This document shows, in pieces, positions 36,465 through 44,792 of a stretch of 64,000 nucleotides of DNA. The notes beneath the pieces are model-generated. The model saw only the letters and a list, made by a program, of their open reading frames with translations, was not told the origin of the DNA and did no database searches. The position numbers and the translations under genes were made by a program. This DNA comes from Dethiosulfatarculus sandiegensis. GTDB taxonomy: Bacteria > Desulfobacterota > Desulfarculia > Desulfarculales > Desulfarculaceae. Location: contig NZ_AZAC01000018.1 in assembly GCF_000931935.2 (NCBI RefSeq), positions 1 through 64,000 of the forward strand, given 5' to 3'. Position 1 is the first letter of the stretch. Each line of letters begins with the position of its first letter.

Positions 36465-36480
36465 TTGGCCAATTATTCAA
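36465..36480 (-). promoter_or_regulatory. Candidate ArsR operator, copy 2
   Basis: TTGAATAATTGGCCAA on the minus strand matches the 16-mer at 36845-36860 at 14 of 16 positions. It sits between the two arsR genes and contains the palindrome TTGGCCAA. Confidence 0.5.
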
Positions 36481-36502
36481 GTTTGAGCTCAAAAAAAATA
36501 CC

Positions 36503-36823
36503 TCACTTGACAAGTTGAATCTGGTGTTGCACCTGGGCTTCCATCACCGATTCCACGCAGTTGAAGAAACTAAGTACACAGGGGGCCAACAGGGAATAAA
36601 AAACCTGAGTGGCGCGTCGTTCATCCTTGACCAGTCCAACGGATTTCAAGACAGACAGATGTTTGGAAATGGTCGACATGTCCAGGCCGACCGCTTCGGT
36701 GAGTTCGGCCACGCATTTTTCACCCGTGGATAACTCATCCAGGATAAGAAGCCTGTTGGGGTTGCCCAAGGCCCTTAGTATCCTGGCGCGGGCTTCAAAT
36801 CGTTGTGCCTTGCTTACTTTCAT
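36503..36823 (-). CDS. ArsR-family metal or metalloid-sensing repressor
   Basis: 106 residues from the ATG at 36823, which has GGAGG upstream. A classic ArsR winged helix: RILRALGNPNRLLILDEL, then GEKCVAELTEAVGLDMSTIS. Further cysteines near the C-terminus (LAPCVLSFFNCVES) with the helix 3 cysteine could form the sensing site. It is probably the first gene of the permease-thioredoxin cluster, although 98 bases and an operator-like site separate it from the next gene. Confidence 0.93.
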   Translation of the reverse strand: MKVSKAQRFEARARILRALGNPNRLLILDELSTGEKCVAELTEAVGLDMSTISKHLSVLKSVGLVKDERRATQVFYSLLAPCVLSFFNCVESVMEAQVQHQIQLVK

Positions 36824-36844
36824 GGGGTCCTCCAATTTGCTTAT

Positions 36845-36877
36845 TTGAAATATTGGCCAAGTTTGCCAGATTGTCAA
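36845..36877 (-). promoter_or_regulatory. Promoter and candidate operator of the arsR cluster
   Basis: On the minus strand TTGACA (36877-36872) and AATATT (36854-36849) are 17 bases apart, just upstream of arsR. The -10 region overlaps a 16-mer (36845-36860, TTGAAATATTGGCCAA on the plus strand) repeated in inverted orientation at 36465. A repressor bound there would block RNA polymerase. Confidence 0.6.
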
Positions 36878-37026
36878 GTTCCTTTTCGAAAAAGTTGAAA
36901 AACCACCTGAAAAAAGGGAAAGGGGTGTAATGGCATATTTGCTTATTTTATATTAAATTTGATTGATTAGTTGCAAGTTGATGCGGGTGGTTACTCAAAA
37001 ACAGCAGCAGTGTTTACTTCTGGAGT

Positions 37027-37073
37027 GCCTGTCACGCCGGAGGTCGCGAGTTCAAGTCTTGTCGTCCCCGCCA
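37027..37073 (+). pseudogene. 3' fragment of tRNA-Asp
   Basis: 47 bases identical to the 3' half of the full tRNA-Asp copies, from the anticodon arm to CCA, except one C-to-T change in the T stem. The 5' half is missing and upstream sequence is unrelated. The match continues into CAGATA past CCA. This is what one expects from integration or recombination at a tRNA 3' end. Confidence 0.85.
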
Positions 37074-37085
37074 CAGATATGACGA

Positions 37086-37117
37086 AAAGAGTCAGGTTTA
37101 TGCCCGACTCTTTTTTT
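37086..37117 (+). terminator. Terminator after the tRNA-Asp fragment
   Basis: AAAGAGTCAGG pairs with CCCGACTCTTT (one mismatch) around a 6-base loop, followed by a T-run. Each tRNA-Asp copy has a hairpin here but with a different sequence. Confidence 0.75.
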
Positions 37118-37167
37118 GTTATGTGATGCCAATTACCTGAGAGCTCGAAAGAGGAACCCCAAATAAA

Positions 37168-38613
37168 TTAGGCATCGGATCTGATTCTATCGATGATGAT
37201 ATCGTTCAGCTCTGGATAATAGGTTTTTCTTTTAGCGGCCTGCCTGACAACACCCTCCCATTGCCTGAAAGAATCCACATTTTTCAAGGTGTGGTCAGTA
37301 TTTTTGGGGCTACTTTTTTCGACAATTTCGTTGATTCCCGCAAGAGCTTGATCGTCGGCGGGAAAGTACATGGGGATCACGCCCGCATCCTTTGAAACCG
37401 TTTTGAAAATTTTTTTGGAATTTCTCTCTCGCTCACAATCTTCTATAAATTTTTCGATACTGAAAAAATTCAGACTTCCCAAGGCCCCCATGGCATGCCG
37501 TACTATATGCACCCCGTATTTACGCAGTGCATTGCGGCTCAATTCTGAATCTGCCACAGCCTGGGTAGTCAGCTCGGTTAGGCTGGTGCTGCCGCCGGTC
37601 TGGGCGGAAGGCAAGCCGGTGATCCAGGTGTTGACCCTGGCCAGGGCCGCATTAATAAGCGTTTGGCAAGGGGAACTGTAGGAAAGATTACCTCCGGCCT
37701 CGGCAAGGCTTGGAATGCCGCAGTGTATACACGTAACCCCGGGATTAAGCGTCTGCGCAATGACTATCATGAAAAGGACTTGGGCATGGATTTGGGTCAG
37801 AAAAGACTCGGGGCTGGCGGCGCCGGATACGCCGGCAATGCTCTGGTCAATGAGCAACAGATTGTTACCTGCCAGGGCGCTTCGCATAAAAGGTTCAACC
37901 ATGTTATTCATGGGAGTTAAGGTGGAGATCAGGCTGGTGCCGTCTATCCAGTTTTCTTTATCCTTAAAAAATGCCACCTCGGCATCGCTCATGGTATTGG
38001 TCGGGATCATTTTGATGCCTTGGTAGTTTTTCTCCATCAGCTTGGCCGCCTCAATAAGAGAGATGCTCCTGTCGCAGGCCACCGGCAGGCTGAAAATACC
38101 TAGAACATCCTGGTTATCATCCACCGCTCGGATTATTTTTCCGTATTCTTCGCGATTTGCCGGGCGAAGCTCCTCGTCACCGGCCCGTTTTAGAAAGGGT
38201 GATGTCGAGCCGGTGCCAAATGTGTTTAAACCCGGATCTGCTGAAATTCTACGGGGCGTCTGTTCCAAACAGTGATCAATGTAATCCCTCTTCAAAGGTA
38301 TTAACGGAGCCGTCTCTTTGTCAAAATCCACAGCGTCGGCTTCCAGGAGAATATCCATAATCGTTAGGGTGCCGGCAATGTTCATACCAGTTTCAGTGAG
38401 CACCTGTTTTGCGTTTTCGTCAATACGCTCATAGAGTTGTCTTTCCGCGATCAGATCATCCATATCCTCCATTCGCGAGCTGGCTTTTTTCAGAATATCT
38501 TCATCAGTGACATATTTTAACATGTCTGCATAGACGGCTTTGGCTTTTTCAAATTCAGCTTTTTTTTCCAAGAAAATGCCCTTGGCAAAGGCCTCATCCG
38601 CTTGATTGTTCAT
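37168..38613 (-). CDS. Trimethylamine-methyltransferase (MttB) family protein, non-pyrrolysine
   Basis: 481 residues. The MttB/PF06514-type TIM barrel appears from about residue 60, with FGTGSTSPFLKRAG, SLPVACDRS and THCGIPSLAEAGGNLSYS-like segments (read as CIHCGIPSLAEAGGN). There is no in-frame TAG, so it is not a pyrrolysine enzyme; such homologs (MtgB, MtcB and others) demethylate glycine betaine, carnitine or similar compounds. An N-terminal helical extension of about 45 residues precedes the barrel. No corrinoid protein (MtbC/MtgC) or activase gene is nearby, so the substrate is open. Confidence 0.85.
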   Translation of the reverse strand: MNNQADEAFAKGIFLEKKAEFEKAKAVYADMLKYVTDEDILKKASSRMEDMDDLIAERQLYERIDENAKQVLTETGMNIAGTLTIMDILLEADAVDFDKETAPLIPLKRDYIDHCLEQTPRRISADPGLNTFGTGSTSPFLKRAGDEELRPANREEYGKIIRAVDDNQDVLGIFSLPVACDRSISLIEAAKLMEKNYQGIKMIPTNTMSDAEVAFFKDKENWIDGTSLISTLTPMNNMVEPFMRSALAGNNLLLIDQSIAGVSGAASPESFLTQIHAQVLFMIVIAQTLNPGVTCIHCGIPSLAEAGGNLSYSSPCQTLINAALARVNTWITGLPSAQTGGSTSLTELTTQAVADSELSRNALRKYGVHIVRHAMGALGSLNFFSIEKFIEDCERERNSKKIFKTVSKDAGVIPMYFPADDQALAGINEIVEKSSPKNTDHTLKNVDSFRQWEGVVRQAAKRKTYYPELNDIIIDRIRSDA

Positions 38614-38750
38614 CTAATTCTTTCCATTTTCGGACTATTTTTTAGCGGGAAAGGATTTACTTAATAAATTGTGGGATAAATCCAAAGAAGGCAACCTTAA
38701 TTTGTAGCAGGGGGGTGAGAAACGCCCTCTTATGCGGGCCACTGATACAC

Positions 38751-38835
38751 CCCCAAAATGCCGGAGCATTTTCGGGGGCCCCGAATGTTACAGCCCCAAA
38801 ATGCCGGAGCATTTCGGGGGCCCCGAATGTTACAG
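38751..38835. repeat. Two tandem 42-43-bp repeats, each with an inner hairpin
   Basis: The units 38751-38793 and 38794-38835 differ by one T. Each contains CCCCAAAATGC and GCATTTTCGGGG (GCATTTCGGGG in the second), which can pair, then GGCCCCGAATGTTACAG. No coding sequence overlaps convincingly. Confidence 0.8.
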
Positions 38836-39001
38836 TCCCAATGTGGCCCGCCATTTCGCGCAGCCTTGAAAATTATGCGATATGAGGAAGTTGCTGAAAT
38901 TGAACTTCAACACCCCGCTAGGCATTTTGTAAACCTCCCGTGCTTAGTGCCAGTCAACAGGAGACAGATTCCGGTTATCTAAAACCCCGTTGCATCCCTA
39001 G

Positions 39002-39190
39002 TTGTTCTCCAAGATGCTGAAATGGGACATCAAGATATCCATGAATGGCAAGGGGACCTGTGTGAGCACCATTTTTAGGGAAAGGTTGGGCAGACTTTTA
39101 AATATGAGTGAGGTCAAATCAACGAATTCGGTGAGGTCTCTGAAACAGGGGCTGAGCAAAATAGGATTAGCTTCTCTAACTCTGGGCTGT
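39002..39190 (+). mobile_element. Degenerate IS3-type transposase fragment
   Basis: The plus-strand frame contains FSKMLKWDIKISMNGKGTC followed by IFRERLGRLL and then SEV. This parallels the conserved C-terminal region of IS3/IS2-group transposases (ISMDGKGR, IFIERLWRSLKYEEV). The aspartate after GKG and several core residues are lost and the ends are missing, so the element is dead. Confidence 0.6.
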
Positions 39191-39773
39191 CTTATCCCTT
39201 GCTGGAGGATTAAACTCTGGATACGGCACACTTGAAAAAATAGAAAAGGCGACTGAACCACGAAGGCCCAATCCTATCTTAAGTACGCAGCCAAACTGTC
39301 CCAACTCAAATACCATCCCTACCTTCGCCCTAAAATGCCAATTGCTAAGCAACTATTGGAAGAAATTTGGGTTAATTAGCAAAATAGTTCTAATTTGATG
39401 TTACGAATATTATTTGTTGTATTTTATAAAATTAAGATATAAAAATGAATTCCGGCTGCTTTGTTTGTTTTTGGGCGGTGCAAGCCAAGACAAACCCTAT
39501 GGGTTGCAAGCTAAGGCACTTGCACGGGTTTTGTTCTTTGTTGGCCCCCCGGGGATTAAAGGAGCTGGGAAGAAATTCATGATAGGCCTTTTCTGTGCCT
39601 GGCTGCTGAAAGATGGACCTGCTGATATATGTCACGCACCCCCCATCAATCCATACCAAACCAAGCGCAGTCTACGGCCCGGTCAAGGGGGGGCGGGAAG
39701 ATCGAACAGGCCTTTAACGAGGACAACCCGTAATTTTTGATATGAATACGCATTAAGTGAAAAAGGAACAGCC
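39191..39773. other. Noncoding region after the IS remnant
   Basis: About 580 bases without a supported gene. A short frame at 39268-39379 ends in YHPYLRPKMPIAKQLLEEIW and looks protein-like, but a stop lies just upstream and I do not recognise it; it may be another gene remnant. The rest appears to be spacer. Confidence 0.4.
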
Positions 39774-40577
39774 ATGGAAGGTCAAAAAATATTATCTCAA
39801 TTGGATAACGTACCTGAAACTTTATTGATTCCTTTGAGGGTCCGCTATCTGGAGACCCAAAAGAAAGACGGCATCATCCACGATCCCAAATCGGTCGAAA
39901 TCCTGGATCAAGTTGACTATGATTTTTCCAAAACCACAATCTCCAAGGGTTCCCAATTTGGAGTTTCGGTTCGCACGGAGATTCTTGACGAGCAGACAAG
40001 GAAATTTCTTTCAAAACACCCAAAGGCCGTTGTGGTCAATCTGGGATGCGGCCTGGACACCCGTTTTCATAGACTGGACAATGGTTCGGTTGTCTGGTTC
40101 GATCTGGATTTACCGGAGGCCATCTCCTTGCGGAAACATTTCTTTCCGGAAACCGACCGGCACGGATTTATTGCAAAATCGGTCCTTGATTTTTCATGGA
40201 TAGAAGAAATTCCCAAGGACCTTCCCACTTTATTTATTGCCGAAGGCCTGTTGATGTACTTTACCGAATCTGAAGTAAGGTCACTGTTTGAGGCCTTGGG
40301 TGAGAATTTCCCAAAGGCGGAAATGGTGTTGGAGGCAATGTCGCCGTTTGTTGCCAAAAGAACGGAAAAGCACCCGGATTTGAAAAATTACAATGCCACT
40401 TTCAAGTGGGGGATAAAAACCGGCAAAGAGATTGAAACCTGGGGGCTCGGCCTGAAGTTCATCAGCGAAGATTATTATTTTGACAGGCACAAAAATAAAA
40501 TTCCTTTTGCTATACGAACCCTGTCCATTTTTCCGGGTTTCAGAAAAATGATGAAAATCGTACATCTCAGGTTTTGA
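39774..40577 (+). CDS. LCM-type (TcmP-like) SAM-dependent O-methyltransferase
   Basis: 267 residues. The SAM-binding strand VVNLGCGLDTRFHRLD and the acidic VWFDLDLPEAI, then LFIAEGLLMYF, are the signature of the leucine-carboxyl/polyketide O-methyltransferase family. Typical length. The ATG at 39774 is preceded by AAAAAGGAACAGCC. It stands alone between an IS remnant and a long noncoding stretch, so neighbours give no substrate hint. Confidence 0.88.
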   Translation: MEGQKILSQLDNVPETLLIPLRVRYLETQKKDGIIHDPKSVEILDQVDYDFSKTTISKGSQFGVSVRTEILDEQTRKFLSKHPKAVVVNLGCGLDTRFHRLDNGSVVWFDLDLPEAISLRKHFFPETDRHGFIAKSVLDFSWIEEIPKDLPTLFIAEGLLMYFTESEVRSLFEALGENFPKAEMVLEAMSPFVAKRTEKHPDLKNYNATFKWGIKTGKEIETWGLGLKFISEDYYFDRHKNKIPFAIRTLSIFPGFRKMMKIVHLRF

Positions 40578-41453
40578 TAAAAACGGCCGGGCGTTGTTTT
40601 TAAAAACGTGGTTCGCGGTAATTTATATTGCTTTGGATGTGGTTGTTTCCAGGGCTAAATAAGGCTTTTTATCGAGGTTAAAGTTGAGAAAATTTTCTTG
40701 ATTGATAAAGGTTTTTTGAGCCCTGGGTAGATTCATTATTGATCTTCATTGATTAAAACGATCAGCTCTAGTTGTGATCATGGGCCGGTAGGGCCTGATC
40801 TCCGATTGGCAGTTACCTGACAGGCGCACTGTTTTGTCAAAATGATTTCAGATAAGAATCTTTCCATTATCATTTGCAATTTTGAACGCCTTCACATGGG
40901 GTGGATTGATCCTTCTTTACCCTTATCAGTAAAAAGGCGAGACCGTGGAGCCTTCTTTTCCGGCATATGTTCGCCTTGAAAAAGGTGGCAGGATCGTTTA
41001 CTCACATGGCTATGCCCCAACCGCCCCTTTTGTTTAACCTTATCTGATTGCTGGCTTTTTCTGTTCCGTGTTTTTTATATGCCGAGCACTTGATTGAGAC
41101 TTGTTCTTCGTGATTTGAGTGCTGGGGTGCGGATCGCTATGTGAATAGTCATTTTAGATCCTGCAACTGATCTAACCCCCAACCAGGCCCTGGACCCACT
41201 TCCATGCTAAAGCGTGACCAGAGTCGGGGGAGGGACCTGAGTTCTCGCCTCTTATCCGAATTTACGCTTGGCAAGGTTGGTTTTTATTCTGTCTCGATTT
41301 TTTTCTTGGTGTTAAATTCTAAAGGTCAAAGTAATTCCATAGTATTTTTATGGTTATTTTTTTACTTTACCCCTGAATACCTTTTTCCCCGGCGGGTGGA
41401 AGGGGTTAGCTTTAGTAGGTTATGTCCGGGGCATATGCCTTCCCAAAAAACAG
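40578..41453. other. Long noncoding region upstream of the TonB receptor
   Basis: About 880 bases with no supported gene and lower GC than the flanks. A short frame near 41204-41464 is hydrophobic but lacks a ribosome site. I looked for cobalamin and other metabolite riboswitch cores without a convincing match. A Fur-like half-palindrome (GATAAGAAT...ATTATC) lies near 40852-40872, weakly. Confidence 0.4.
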
Positions 41454-41481
41454 TTGACATTTAATACCCGGTGTGTAATTT
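41454..41481 (+). promoter_or_regulatory. Candidate promoter of the TonB receptor operon
   Basis: TTGACA (41454-41459) and TAATTT (41476-41481) are 16 bases apart, about 170 bases before the receptor start, leaving a long leader. Confidence 0.55.
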
Positions 41482-41589
41482 GTTCTAATATTTGTAGGGG
41501 ATTAAATAGTCCAACGAATGGATCCCAATACTCCCTTCTTTTTCGCTTAATCAAATACATATGAATTCAATTGGCCACCAATAGGTTAG

Positions 41590-41614
41590 CCCGTCCGAAG
41601 GCGGGAGGTTTTTT
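41590..41614 (+). terminator. Hairpin with T-run in the receptor leader (attenuator-like)
   Basis: CCCGTC and GGCGGG form a 6-bp stem (one G-U pair) with a CGAA loop, followed by AGGTTTTTT. It lies 35 bases before the start codon and could attenuate transcription of the receptor. Confidence 0.5.
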
Positions 41615-41649
41615 GGTGGTTTTTTGTTTCCGAAAGGAGGAAGTGGGCA

Positions 41650-43767
41650 ATGCCTGCTACTTTCAAAGACTGCCTGCCACGGGGGTCGTGCGCGCGATGG
41701 CAGTCGATGTTGGTGCTTTGGACTGCTTTTTGGGCCCTGCTCTTATCCGGAGCCGCGGTCGATGCGGCCACAGAGAAGCCGACCATGGATATGGGGCAGA
41801 TGACTGTCATCTCCACTCAACCCGGTGTGGATATTTCACCGGATAAGACAGTTATTAAAATGGACGAGTTTCAGCGTCCTTCCGGGGTGCGCACCTTGAC
41901 TGACGTGCTTACCGAAATCGGCGGCGTGGATGTCCAGCGCATCAACCCGTTGATGGCAAGCCCCGGTGACGAGGTCTCCATGCGAGGCTTGAACGAAGGG
42001 CGCATGGTCATTGAAATCGATGGCCGCCGCATTAATCACACCGGCCATTCCGGGCGCTACATTGTTGACTGGTCCTCTTTGAATATGGACGATGTTGAGC
42101 GCGTGGAGATTATCAGGGGCGGCCATTCGGTGCTGCATCCCTTTGCCATTGGCGGCGTGATCAATATCATTACCAAAAAGGGTAAACGGACCGAAGAACC
42201 CGTGCCGGAGGTCAAGGCCGAGGCTGGTTATGGTTCATTTGACACCCGTTTTGGCACTGTTTCGGTAAACGGCGGCACAGGCAATTGGCTGGGCTACAAC
42301 TTCTCGTTCAGCGACAGTCACACAGACGGTTATCTGCGCAATAACTATCAGGACAACCAAAACGTAAACGGACACTTAAGTTTTTATCTGCCCAAGGATA
42401 TGAAGCTTTCCTTCAGCGTTAAGCACAGCAATGTCGAGTATGGCTATCCGGTGCTTAACGATCCCACTCGGGCAGATTGGGATTCGGATTACCCGACCTT
42501 CCTCGGCAGCGCCGACCAGTTGCGTCACGTTCCGCCCACAACCCAGGTGGCAGGGCCTCCCACACCATACTGGAACCGCGATACAACCTATCAGGATATG
42601 ATCTTTACTTCTCCTGTAGGTGAAGCGGAGTTTAAGCTGCATCTTTTTTCCACGGAAGGCAAGCGCTGGAATCACTATTATCGCAGCGGATCTTACAGGA
42701 AAGACTATTCAGGCGACCTGACCAGGGGAGTTATCGCCCAGTTGAGCGATTTGACCTTGGGCGAGCACAACAGCCTGACCTTTGGCGCGGAATACCAGGA
42801 ACTGGGCACGCCGGATGAAAACAACAAAACCATCGGCTGGCCTGCCATGGATGACGCCACCTACCGGGTTACTTCACTGTACCTGCAGGATGTGGCGCGC
42901 TACGGTAAATTGACCATAACTCCCGGTGTGCGCTATTACCATGTGGACATGGGCACCTATTACTCCTGGTTTGAAACCGGCGGAGAGACCCCTGCCTGGC
43001 CGGTGGGCGGTAAAAGCCAGACCGAGGAAGACTTCTATCCCAGCTTGAAACTGGATTACCAGGCGACTGACGCGACCGCGCTCTATGCTGCGGTGAGCCG
43101 TTCTTATCGCCTGCCGTGTCCGTGAGATTATTACTGGTGGGCGCGGTGCGCCGACAAGGACAACACGGAACTCAGGCCTGAATCTGCATGGGAATATGAA
43201 CTGGGAATCATCCAGGATTGGCAGCCGGTGACCTATCGAGCCGCTGCTTTTTACTACGACATCAAAGACTTTATCAACGACAACGGCATCACCTCTCCGG
43301 GCAGCGGCCTGGGGTCTGACTGCCTCTTTAACATCCCCCACGTAAAACTTTATGGTATCGAGATGGAAGCCAGCCTTCGGTTGGGCAAGCGCTTCCAGTC
43401 CACCATCTCCTATGTCTATCAGGAGGTGGAGGCCGACGAAACCCAATATGACGAGAATTGGACCTACTACCTGCCGGAGCTTCTGCCCAAGCACAAAGTG
43501 AAGTTCCTGGGACGCTATGAGGCCTGGAAAGACGGCTTTGTACAGCTTTCCGGACGCTGGGTGGGTGAACGCCAGACCCAGAAGGGCAGCACTCTGGACG
43601 CTTATGTGGTGCTTGATGCCGGCGTTGAACAGCGCCTCAACCTGGGCCCGGTTGAATGGAGCATCGGCGCTTATGTCAGCAACCTTCTGGGTGAGGAATA
43701 CCAGGAGCAGGCTGGCTATGACATGCCGCGTCAGGTCTATGGCCTGCGCTTGAGCGCTAAATTCTAA
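41650..43767 (+). CDS. TonB-dependent outer-membrane receptor with an in-frame TGA (selenoprotein candidate or nonsense mutation)
   Basis: Read through the TGA at 43123-43125, the frame gives 705 residues, the normal receptor length. A signal peptide (hydrophobic LVLWTAFWALLLSGA, residues 20-35), a TonB-box-like MGQMTVIST, a plug domain with IDGRRINHTGHSGR and VERVEIIRGGHSVLHPFAIGGVINIIT, and a beta-barrel ending in GLRLSAKF are visible. The TGA follows SRSYRLPCP and precedes DYYWWARCADKD, in the same frame, with normal barrel sequence (LRPESAWEYELG) after it. No new start signal follows. A 5-bp hairpin 14 bases downstream fits a bacterial SECIS. A simple nonsense mutation is the alternative. 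AAAGGAGG precedes the start. Confidence 0.78.
43140..43152 (+). promoter_or_regulatory. SECIS-like hairpin downstream of the in-frame TGA
   Basis: GGCGC (43140-43144) pairs with GCGCC (43148-43152) around a GGT loop, starting 15 bases after the TGA. The bacterial SECIS is a short stem at this distance with a G near the start of the apical loop. A 5-bp GC stem can also occur by chance. Confidence 0.35.
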
Positions 43768-43777
43768 AGGAGTTTCT

Positions 43778-44728
43778 ATGGCTAAGCGTTTCATGCAAAG
43801 CCTTGCCGCCTTGATTTTGATTTTAACTGTAGCGTTTTTGGGGCTTGGCCTGACGCCGGGCTCCGCAGAGGCGGCTAAGGGTAAATTTTATGTGATCGGA
43901 ACCGGGCCGGCCGGACCCAAGACCGCCACTTTACAAGCCCTTGAGACCATAGAGAAAATGGACGCCATTGTGGCACCTGCCAGGCATGCCAAGCTTTTTG
44001 CAAAATACATAGGCAAGACGCCTGTCGTAGCCGACCCTTGGCGGAATATTTGGGATTACAAGGGAAAGCCTTATAGCAAGTTAAGCAAGGAAGAGTTGGC
44101 CGCCTACAAAGTGGAACGGTTTAAATCCCGTGACCGCACCGTGGCCATGATCAAGGAACTAATGGCCAAGGGCAAAAATGTGGGCTTGTTGGATTTTGGC
44201 AACCCATGCCTGTTTGGCCCCAGCCATTGGTTTGTGGAACACTTCAAAAAGGACGAGATAGTCATTATCCCCGGAATGGGTTGCGATTCAGCTGCCATGG
44301 CAGCCCTCGGTGCAAGCACCATTCCGGCCCATGGCACTCGTTTTGTGGTTCAGACCGCACCGTTTTTCCTGATGGATCGTGCGGCCAGCCCAGGGATGGG
44401 TTTTAACCCGGACAGCCCCGAGGCTCAGCAAGTGTTGGCCGATTTGGCCCGGCACGAGCATACGCTGATCCTTTATATGGCGCTTAAGGACCCTATTAAG
44501 CTCTTTAAAACCCTTGGCCGTCATTGGGCCAAGGATATGCCGGCGGCCTGCGTTTTTTGGGCGGGCTACCCGGACAAGCAGCAGGTGGTGCGTGGTACAG
44601 TGGGAGACCTGGGCCCCAAACTGGCCTCTATGCCTGAACACATGATGGGCCTATTGTTTGTAGGCCGCTTCCTGGAAGGCAAGCCCTATGAGGCAGCCAT
44701 GTACCGTCATCAGGGCGGGAAAAAGTAA
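43778..44728 (+). CDS. Exported tetrapyrrole-methylase-like protein
   Basis: 316 residues. An N-terminal signal peptide is clear (MAKRFMQ, hydrophobic residues 8-26, then SAEAA). The mature part begins YVIGTGPAGPKTATLQALE, matching the first strand and glycine loop of CobA/CbiF-type SAM-dependent tetrapyrrole methylases, with GMGCDSAAMAALGAS at the later SAM-pocket motif. A SAM-binding fold outside the cytoplasm is unusual; it may instead bind a corrin or porphyrin as a periplasmic carrier. It starts 10 bases after the TonB receptor with AAAGGAG, and together they suggest uptake of a tetrapyrrole or metal complex. A terminator follows. Confidence 0.8.
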   Translation: MAKRFMQSLAALILILTVAFLGLGLTPGSAEAAKGKFYVIGTGPAGPKTATLQALETIEKMDAIVAPARHAKLFAKYIGKTPVVADPWRNIWDYKGKPYSKLSKEELAAYKVERFKSRDRTVAMIKELMAKGKNVGLLDFGNPCLFGPSHWFVEHFKKDEIVIIPGMGCDSAAMAALGASTIPAHGTRFVVQTAPFFLMDRAASPGMGFNPDSPEAQQVLADLARHEHTLILYMALKDPIKLFKTLGRHWAKDMPAACVFWAGYPDKQQVVRGTVGDLGPKLASMPEHMMGLLFVGRFLEGKPYEAAMYRHQGGKK

Positions 44729-44755
44729 ATAATACTTAACTCTTTCTTTTCCTTA

Positions 44756-44792
44756 AAGCCAAGGGTGCTTTTTAGCGCCCTTGGCTTTTTTA
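44756..44792 (+). terminator. Intrinsic terminator of the receptor operon
   Basis: AGCCAAGGGTGCT and AGCGCCCTTGGCT pair around TTTT, followed by a run of six T. Confidence 0.9.

Noticed and set aside
30790..37026. Active integrative element between tRNA-Asp copies
   Set aside because: No integrase, relaxase or other mobility gene is visible in the segment, so only a remnant or a duplication can be claimed.
37168..38613. Pyrrolysine-containing MttB
   Set aside because: The frame has no in-frame TAG and is full length without one.
39414..39740. 108-codon plus-strand frame before the LCM methyltransferase
   Set aside because: No ribosome site and no recognisable fold or motif.
40852..40872. 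GATAAGAAT...ATTATC as a Fur site for the TonB receptor
   Set aside because: Only 5-base arms match and it is about 780 bases from the receptor start.
40578..41649. Cobalamin riboswitch upstream of the receptor
   Set aside because: I could not find the conserved B12-box core; a covariance-model search would decide.
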